This document shows, one piece after another, positions 55,496 to 64,000 of a DNA stretch of 64,000 nt. The notes under the pieces are model-generated. The model had not been told where the DNA came from, did not search any database, and saw only the letters and a program-made list of their open reading frames with translations. Source of the DNA: Ancylostoma caninum. Its lineage: Eukaryota > Nematoda > Chromadorea > Rhabditida > Ancylostomatidae. The stretch covers positions 124,001 to 188,000 of the forward strand of contig JBAJFG010000055.1 in assembly GCA_037903475.1 (NCBI GenBank). The letters run 5' to 3'. The first letter of the stretch is position 1; every line of letters starts with the position of its first letter. A program made the translations under genes and the position numbers.

Positions 55496-57734
55496 TGTGG
55501 ATGCTAGGTCCCCGGAATTGTGTCCACAAATACACTAATCAAATTAATCCAAAGTAACGAAGAACAGTGTTCTTGGGACAGTGAAACAGCGTGCCTGGTC
55601 TTTCTGAAAAGAATGGCTGAGTTGAATGGCGATACTATTGGGGCAGGGTTTCTGGAAATAACACTGAATAACAAGTTTTACCACGAGTGAAAAGTGTAAA
55701 AAGAGTGAGTATCATGTCCTCTCTTCTTGAAATCTAAGCATGCTATGATTTTATTACAATTCTCAACTGCTACGCCAGGCAGGCTGTTTTTGAGCCCATA
55801 TATCGGTCTGACGTTTCGACACTACGTCTTCGTCTTCGAATGCCTCAATGTGGTTTAAGTTTACGCAAATTATCTGATCAAACACTCCTTGGTCATAGTA
55901 CTGTTTGGCTCGAGTAGTTCCAGTAGAGTGGCTATAGCCATCCTACAGAATTCAGAATCCAAAGCACTCGTGAACGCTGTAATGTAAATTGACCAGGTCA
56001 TTATCATTCACGACGAGATTTTGAAGTAATTTGACGAGAACGATAAAGGGCAAAAAAGATAAGATAATGCATCACTAGGTGGAAAAAAATAAAGACGTAT
56101 TATCAGAAAAGATAATGCATCATTAGGTGGAGTTTCACAGGAGTATTTCTTTGTCGATGATAATTTCCCACTGTGAGGACGATTGCGCAAGCGTAGAGTG
56201 CGATCGGAGGACAGAATATCATACGGGCAGAATATTATATACGAGGCCGGCTTTCTTCTACCTTTTACCATTCGACGAAAATAATAAACAGTGGCAATAA
56301 TGCCAATGCTGGAAGTCGAATGCAGTCCAATTACTGATGGCGGAATGATGGATACAGTTGCCAGTGATGGAAAGGAGATACTACTTATACACCCTAAACA
56401 CGAATTAGGGTTTGAGGGAAATTTTTGCTCCCAACATGCTCCCATCTACGGCGGCATCACAATGGAAAATCAGGTAAGCATAGATGCCGACACGTAGGGA
56501 GCAGAGATGCCGACACACTGTGCATTCATGTCAATGTAACACGCTTGAGAAGTTGGTTGGTCCACTACACAGCTTGAGGAGGTCTCGCCTACAAAGTCTA
56601 TACGTTGGGCTCTATCTTCGGAAACTGTGCGGCACGAACGCAACCCGCAGTACGTCGAGTTCAGAGCCTAAGACCATTTTCGACCTTTTGCTTCCTCTTC
56701 TGCTGTTAAACCTTTGCTCCCTTTGACAGAAAATGAGGAAGAATGGAAGAATTTGACGACAGAAAGAGATAAGAGAATCCGTTATGTAGAATTTGAAACC
56801 GACGTATTACGCTGTTCGGGTGGCATTGGCGCAGCACAATTGTCAGAGACATCCACTTGAAGGATGAGTACGATGTGGACGGTAAGATGATTCGGAATGG
56901 CCCAAGATCAGTGAGAAACCAAGCGATGGCCAATGAGCACAGGTACAATAAACCTGGTCTGAATTTAGGTAAATTCCATGGAAACTGAATAAAGCTTGAT
57001 TCGATTTTGATTTGATATTTTCAACATGCATAGAAAATTGGCGAAATAGCGGGAAAATTCCATTGAAAATTTTCAGTGCTGATTTTTGGTGCCACCGACT
57101 CAGCCCGAATTTCCAAAAATTGATTTTGGCGACAGTTTTGAGTGGAATACAAAACGCTCTCGTGCAGCTGACGGCGACTGCGGAATGTGTGTGTAAATCC
57201 CCTGTGTTTATCAGAGCACAGAACGAGGCGTTCCAAACGTTGCATGGACGAAAAACCTTTGCCTTAGGTTTCGAGGGGCACAGCTGGCCTGTATCTGGGC
57301 CTATTGAAAGAATTGCACAGACATCTTGTTGCATTTGTAATCTAGTCTCCAAATCGTCTTCAATCACTGGCTGTATTCCATTGAAAAGATTCTCGAAATC
57401 ATTTTTGATGAAAATTGGCGGTCACTGATGCCACAGAGTAGCCTCAATTTTCAATTTTGCATTTCTTATAATCCGCTTTCATGAGCAACCTTAGATACCG
57501 TTAGAAAGAGCATTTCTTGGGACTTAAAAGTCATCTAGGCGGCAAATTTCTTTCCGAAGAATTGGTGGATTCTGCAGTAAAAATGCCACGATAACCCACA
57601 TTTTCCAAAATGTGTTTCGAAGCCAGCTGTTCTGAAAAAAAATCCTCCAGCACAACCATGTTTTGATTCGGAAATATTTCCAACCTTTCTCTTTTAGGTC
57701 CATTACATACTTCACAGCGACACGGAAGAAAATT
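55496..57734. other. 5' flank of gene B, two unrecognised open regions
   Basis: Plus strand 56292-56469: the acceptor AAACAG, about 60 open codons (DGKEILLIHPKHELGF) and the donor CAG/GTAAGC look exon-like, with another open stretch after 56728 (NEEEWKNLTTERDKRIRYVE). Minus strand 57430-56843 has a 174-codon frame reading ETRLQMQQDVCAILSIGPD. I recognise neither. They may be exons of another gene or chance. Confidence 0.25.
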
Positions 57735-57882
57735 AATGGAAATGATGAGAACAAAATGTTACGAGTTCTCATATCTTATCACACAGTTTGCATGGAATAC
57801 CCTGCATAGGAGCCACTGTTAGTACACTTGTGGTGGTGAACGGTCGCAGCGACAGCGTCGCTGTGTAGTATGCCCTAGGCCT
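57735..57882. repeat. Dispersed repeat, copy at 57.8 kb
   Basis: Same orientation copy of 27655-27815, diverged by scattered changes. A C14-C16 homopolymer follows at 57967-57981. Confidence 0.6.
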
Positions 57883-60800
57883 TAGGCTGGTGGAAGAATG
57901 AACAAAGCAATAAAAGCAGGTTTCTGGCAAAGCAATAAAAAAGCAAACCTTGTAGAATAACTTATGCTCCCCCCCCCCCCCCACCTTCCTGTACATATAT
58001 TGTGTAGAAAGAAAGAACGTCAAGCGTAAAATAAGTGAGTAATGTGTAATGAGAGCAAAATAATGGAATGTTGTGGCGTGTAAAATGGTGAATGCGCATG
58101 AAAGTCAGTAGTTTCACTTTATGTTGCATAGGCCGGTTTGCAATGATAAGAGTGCACTGTGAGAAACCAGAAATGGATGAGCTGTGCATGTCGCGGAACA
58201 CTGCACTTCTCATGGGGCTGATGAGGGACCAAAAGAGCAAAGCGAATTAGAAAAAGATGTGTAAAACATCCACCTCCGGCTAAATTGAAATCACGCAGTT
58301 ATCATAGGGTCCCTTTCCTCTTTCTTTTTGGGAGGTTCCTGGTAATCCGTTAACGCATGAAGATTTGTACACAAAAAAGAACGGTGTGCGTAAACCTTGT
58401 CAGGTGTTAGAAGCCATGTTGCGCTCGAAACCACCGAAGGATTGCTTGCTGCTTTTTCCAAGATGCCATTTCTTTTGCTAGAGTTCCGCGCTTCATCAGA
58501 AAGAACTGCTCCGCAGGTGTAGAGAGGCAAAGTTTTTCTAACTACGGTAAGGTACCGGAAGGCAAACCTGCAACTTGCCTGAAGAGGTCACCTAAACCTA
58601 CCTACCTTCGTGTTCTTGCTCCCTTTCTTTGTCTACGGTTCCACCTAAACAGAAACTTCCAGCAGTGTAAACCCTTATGATGTAGGATGTTATAATACAA
58701 AGAGGCAGTCTGCCTGTTTTCTGCATTCCATTACAGTTCACACTATCTGTCCAATGCAGCCAAGCCGCGCGCGAGTCTTCCGCGGGCCACACAGTTGGAT
58801 TTATCTGTAACCAGTGTTTCTTCGAAGCTCAATTGTGTTCTGAACTGTCCTTCCGTATTACAAAGAAAGAATACAAAGAATATCAAAGCTAATTCCTCTC
58901 TAGGTTTGTTAGCGTGGCCGTTATGGTACTGAATGTGTAGACGGAATACTCTTGATTGATTCCAAAAATCTGAGGAATTGCAGCTCGAACTGCAATAACC
59001 TAAACGCTGAAAAGTGACGTTTAGTCCACGATGAATTAGTCGACAGATCGTGCACACGATATTGCATCGTTGCAGGCCGAGGTACGCGATGGAACCGGAA
59101 TCCATTAGCCATAATAAATCCATAAATCCATTAGCCGTAACATAGGCCCATGGCGCATGGTTTTTCTATATCCCGGCATGTTTTCGAAGCACAGCGCAAA
59201 GCTTTCGCGTGACAGTAAATACCACAATGGTTTGAAAACAAGATGAGCCAAAATTTGCCACGGGGCTCTCAAACCCTCTCGAGGCCCTCTGTTGTAGAAT
59301 GAGCGCAAGTTCGAAGTTGAGTAAAGGCAAGTTGGTTCCTAGCGGAGAGTTACTGCTCCATTTTCTGGGAAAATACGCACCCACTGATGGTTGCAACGTC
59401 GATTTTGTTTCGATAGCACTACCTCACTCTCACGATAACTCTTTATCAAAGTTCGCGCAACAAAAATCGAATTCTGAACTGAAAAACTTTATGGTTCGCA
59501 CTGCTTTGAATAACTTTATGGTTCCCTCTTCTTCGATTTAGCGCAGTGCTTCTAAAACGAAAACGATCATGGAATTCTTTCAGTGAGAAGGGGATACAAA
59601 ACGTCACTTTTGAAAGGAGAAAAGCGGACGGATCGGTATGCAGTAGTTAGACAGACTACAACTATTGCGTGCAGTTTTTGTGCCTATACGATTTTTAAGT
59701 GGATTCTTATCGCAATCCGACGCCTTTACATCTAACGCTGTATCCAAAGGCCGTCAAAGAGTTGACACGAGATATCTAGCTAGACCGCCAACCACCCATC
59801 AATTTTGAGCTAGAATCTCGGTATTGATGAAAGCACAAAATGCGGAAACCGCACACTGTAGAAGAATACTTACCACCCGACCTGCAGGTACTGCTGGTGT
59901 TAACGTACTAGTCTGGCGAACTAGGAAGATTGTGTATTGTCGTGCGTGGACAAGCACGGCTCAGATATTTGCGGCAGTTCGTGTGCATTTCCTTTCGTGT
60001 CCAGTTCCAGAAATGGGGAGGGTCAATTCGCTATTACCGTGATGGTTGGCTGACATCCGGTCACTTCTCGATTGTCATTTGCTTTACGCTTGAGGACTGG
60101 ATGGCGATCCGAAAGAGAACGAGTAGCAATCTAGCAGTACGCAAACTGCTCTCAAATAGCACCCGTTTGAGAATAGGAGCTCAAACGAAGTATGGTTTCG
60201 ATTGCTAGGATGCCCGAGTATTGTGCGGTATAAGGGCGATTTCATCATAGAATGGGAGGTGCTTGGTGGAATAAACGCCAGATTTCTCACACCCACCTTC
60301 AAGCCTCTGAGGACAAATAACTAATACATAGAAGCCGAAACGTCGTGTCGCAATAACGTTCTATTTGAAATACCTCACACGCACAATAAGAATACTTTGT
60401 GTCAAGATTCCAAAACAGCAGAATATTTAAACTGTAATAATTACAATACGCTTTTCGATGGCAACTTGGCAATGAAATAAGCGCACGAAAGAAACTATTG
60501 AATCATTCACAACTGAGCAAGGCGCGCACTACCCTTTCATTAAGTTATGTTGTCTTGCCAGCGACCACATTGCCATCTGAGGTCTTTTGCAAGGGAACCA
60601 ACTGCCAGTCAATCAATATTAATAGATGTATTAGCTGATAATAATACATTAGCTGATATAGATATTCAATTGCTAGTGATATTCTATTCCCAGGGATATG
60701 AGAAAGACAAAAAGAGGGCGAAGAAGATCATATCATGAAAAGGTAAAAATACATGTCACACTGTTACGTCAATGGCAACGAGCGAAATAGTTAATTTATT

Positions 60801-61013
60801 GGCAAATTAGTATAAGAGGGTTATAGGGATCGACATACAACAAAACAGGTGAAGGAATGTACATAATCTCTCCTGGATATAGCTATCCTCAAGAACATTC
60901 AATATTGGCCTGTGGGACGAGATCCGTAGAATTCTCAACTTTTGACTGCTGCTTCCTCAACCGATTATGAGATCTATCACTTTTCTCTATGAAATGTTCC
61001 ACTCCAGTCTTTC
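57883..61013. other. Intergenic between genes B and C
   Basis: No exon, RNA gene or named repeat supported. Open frames at 58743-59123 minus, 59299-59541 plus and 59930-60208 plus show no domain or splice partners. AATAAA on the minus strand at 60795-60800 could serve gene C. Confidence 0.35.
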
Positions 61014-63868
61014 TCAGGCACACTTTAGCTTGTAGCTTGGATCCGGCCATTTCCGATTTCTGTTGAACTTCACCTTAAAAGGAAAAAAAACTATCTAGGA
61101 AATCAGGTTTTCACAGACTTTTAATCTCTAATATTGGAATGACTCAGAGAATTGACTAACATTGACCATGTTTGAGTAGTAGCTTGAATCTAACGCATGA
61201 TCCACTTGGTCAAGAAATGTGCGATTAAATATCATTTCATGAACGCATTCCACGATGGAGTAGTCGAATTCTGGTAACATCTGGAAATGAAATTTTCAAC
61301 TTCTTCTCTCTCTTTGAAAGAGGTACAAGGTAGAAAAATTACTCTGTCCTAAAGGTACACTATTACTTGATTTTAGGAGAGCTACCCTATTAGCTCCTCC
61401 GAGTTCAGTGCGTGTTGCGGATGGGTGGTGCCCTGTAGTTGAGCTAGGGAGCTTTGGAGTCCTGCCTCGCCGCTCCATAATGCACCGCTTGATGCCTTGA
61501 CCATACCAGTACTCCTCACCTTGCAGACTTACACCCACGGCATACTGTGCCTACACCGTCACTAGAGCGCTATGCTGTACTACCCGATTTACGGCCGGTC
61601 AGAGCGACACGTCTAGTACAGATAGTACAGCCAGTTAGATTATATAAGTTTATTATACTACTGACAGTTACAATACTACTACTAAGGGCCCTACGGGGGT
61701 CAGAGAGGGAACTTGCTAGATAGTACCAGCTATAATCTACTGAGAGGAAAAAACCGAGGGGCTGCACCCTCTAGCTCCCTGCTGTCGCTGCCAAGGCCTG
61801 TAGCTACGGCGCTCTCAGTCCTGCCACGGTACTTACGCCTTCTCTTTCCATCCATCTTGAATCGATACCATTTTGAAAATATCCTGCCATTTACATCCAT
61901 CGCGTTCCATCACAATTCGATACCGTGCAGGACCTTAAGGCTCCTGTGGTGGGAATTCTTGACGGCCGAAAGTAGGCAGCGCCGGCGGCACCCTTAGGCC
62001 GTCTCAGCGAGTGGGCGGAGCTCAAGGAGGGAACGCGGCTATAACAGTTGTAGCGTCGTGCGATGCAGCGCCACAACGGAGGCCATTGGCCGCGGAGCTC
62101 GGCAGAACAGTGCTCCCGGCCACTGCTACCTCCATGAGCGGAGTATCGCGTCCGGACAGTGAGCGACTTCAGAATGACTTTGTGTTTTGGTACACATTTG
62201 GGTCCAAGTGTGATTAAATCTTTCCAACGCAGCTGAATAACTCAGGTAATAAAGGGGATTTCATAGTTTTCCATAGTTGCCTACCTTATTAACCATAAGG
62301 TGCGGATATTGCGAAAGAGCCCGCAGATCTTCTATTCCAAGAATGCATATGGATTTCCGCGAATATTTTGATTTGCATCTATATGCGTCCTCGTACACCC
62401 ATACTGACATTCTAAAAAAAGTCCAACTTATTGCGTGTAAATCATTTCACTTCTGTGTGTTGATCGCCAGTTTAAGGCAGATGCACAAATCTAACGAGAC
62501 ATCTTAAACTTACAACTGAGGAAAGAAGTATCTGACCTGCTGATGAAGGGTGTGTTTAAACCGCGCATCAAGCATTCGGAGGTGAACCGACCTGGCATGT
62601 CAAGATCATCACTAACTTGCAATGACTCCATTAAAATTTCATCGATTCCAAATTGCTGCAAGGTACATGAATCTCCTCACGTCGACATCGGAAGATGCCA
62701 TGTCACCTTCTCGTTGAGTTGGTTCATCAAAGTTGTGAGGTTGGCGATGTTCACCAACCATTCCACAGCCGAACGAGAAATGGAAGCTTGTGCAGCACCT
62801 TTAGCAAATGTTAATTGTGCATTCAATTGTTTCGGTGTCATAGCCGACTCTGTAATCTGTGTTTGAGGTTTGAATAAATAATTCATACAGTGCAATAATC
62901 AATACCGTACAAAAGTTACCATTTCTGAAGAGTTTCAGGGAACGAGCATCCCATTGTCTGCTTTGATCCACGCGATCTCCAGGACAGGGAGTTATCTCAA
63001 CATCGTTTGCGCCTTCCAACAACTTGTATATTTCGACCATCTCATACGGTGACTTGATGATTACATCGTGGTTCTGCCGAAGTTCTTTCTTACAGCCATA
63101 GTGATGTGACTCGATTGCTTGCCTTCCAATAGCAGCTTAGGGATACATGAAGCGCAGTTGCAAGAGGCTTGGCTGCGGCTCACACTACTGGCCAGATTCG
63201 TTTCGATGAAACGCTTACTTGTATAATAAATAAGAAAGCACAACTCTATCTGCAGTGGGTTTGCAATTTGAGATTCTCTACAATTCTGGATTGAAGTCCA
63301 GTAGTCCATCTTTCATTAACACCAACATCCTTCTTTCTTACCCTTCACAAATCACCTGAAATCTTTCCATTGCTCTTAAGTTAGCTGCTAAAAATTTCAA
63401 GGATTTTCGAACATCACATACGTAAACCTCTCAGAGACTTAAGTCAGAAGAGAAAACTTGGAGGGAAGTGGGTGCATTCTAGTACTGCTCTCCCATTATA
63501 CAGTGCCGCCTTGACCTTTCTAATTATTCTATTCGACGATAAAATGACTACCTGCAGCAGTAGAGTGTATTCCCACCCTTGTTTCTGTATCAGAAGTTGC
63601 ATGCAGCTATAATGTGCGTGGTTCATGAAATGGCCTGCTTCGTCGAGATTGAACTTGTCTGAATGTTGGGCATCGATGAGTAGTGTGGATACTCTGGGAT
63701 AGGATGCCTCTAGAGCTTACCTGGACTTATGATCACATTTGGGAAACAGCTTGCAAGTTTTTTCATTCTTGAATGAAATTCCTTATTTGCCTTCTGATCG
63801 ATTGAATAGCAAAAGAAGTTTTGGGGGTGATAGCTGGATCTCAGTTCGTCTTCTATCAGTTCGTAATC
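61014..63868 (-). CDS. Gene C: tandem paralogue of gene B (GT14), 5' part outside window
   Basis: Exons on the minus strand, 5' to 3': 63868-63721, 63658-63552, 63073-62920, 62849-62707, 62655-62537, 62411-62285, 61280-61161 and 61073-61014. Motifs: DYELIEDELRSSYHPQNFF, CYSIDQKANKEFHSRMKKL, GHFMNHAHYSCMQLLIQ, NHDVIIKSPYEMVEIYKLL, GANDVEITPCPGDR, WDARSLKLFRN, FAKGAAQASISRSAVEWLV, SDDLDMPGRFTSECL, RCKSKYSRKSICILGIEDL, PEFDYSIVECVHEMIFNRTF, and a final NRNRKWPDPSYKLKCA before the stop. Exons 1 to 7 listed here have the same lengths (148, 107, 154, 143, 119, 127, 120) as those of gene B, so the genes arose by tandem duplication. The last exon is 60 nt against 96 in B. No stop or frameshift seen. 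The upstream exons would lie past 64000. Confidence 0.9.
61310..62220. other. Insertion-like sequence in the penultimate long intron of gene C
   Basis: Gene C has about 1.0 kb between exons 62285 and 61280, where gene B has 68 bp (46061-45994). The extra sequence has no recognised transposase or obvious terminal repeats but is G/C-richer than the exons around it and is probably a repeat insertion. Confidence 0.45.
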
Positions 63869-64000
63869 CTAGAACTTTATGAAAATTCACCCTCTTTATA
63901 GTTTTTATGTCTAGATTAGGTCCATGACGATAAATCAAAATTGGATTTGGTGGAACTGCAATGTTTAGTTGTTGGAAAGATTCAAAGGCCAGATCCAAGT

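Noticed and set aside
1..64000. CRISPR arrays, operons, bacterial terminators or an integrated virus
   Set aside because: Spliced genes and nematode-type elements show eukaryotic nuclear DNA. No spaced repeats of CRISPR type or viral genes were seen.

Overview
The window looks like nuclear DNA of a parasitic nematode, most likely a strongylid of the hookworm type. This is an inference from gene families (receptor L-domain receptor, GT14 core-2/I-branching enzymes), very long introns mixed with 40-70 nt introns, and a dense load of mariner, CR1-like and TTAA-type elements. I had no database, so species and family names rest on recognised motifs.

Three host gene models can be built by joining exons at consensus splice sites with matching phases. 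Gene A (+, about 3.36-27.16 kb, first exon perhaps at 2.58 kb) encodes extracellular receptor L-domains, a charged linker, one membrane span and a divergent cytoplasmic tyrosine-phosphatase-like domain. The WPD aspartate and the signature cysteine appear to be replaced, so it may be a pseudophosphatase receptor. Gene B (-, 45.12-55.50 kb) is a complete 11-exon, 493-codon GT14 family glycosyltransferase with an N-terminal signal anchor. Gene C (-, 61.01-63.87 kb and beyond the right edge) is its tandem paralogue; seven consecutive exons have exactly the same lengths in B and C.

The introns of gene A and the spacer between A and B (27-45 kb) are filled with repeats: seven mariner copies or remnants (0.5-1.2, 6.6-7.9, 9.6-10.7, 20.6-21.6, 22.1-23.1, 25.2-25.8 and 40.5-41.4 kb), two CR1-like non-LTR elements (8.5-11.2 and 30.8-31.6 kb), a Penelope-like GIY-YIG fragment (24.8-25.1 kb), a TTAA-flanked MITE family with paired palindromes (13.3, 20.2 and 32.7 kb), a second inverted-repeat family (30.3 and 36.2 kb), many fold-back elements and several dispersed repeats, some with a TATA-box promoter architecture. 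Insertions are nested: mariner in CR1, mariner in a TTAA element, and CR1 in an inverted-repeat element.

The most unusual signal is the TTAA family. Three copies keep two palindromes at fixed distances (about 24.5 bp from the left end, then 43-44 bp further) while the palindrome arms change in a compensating way.
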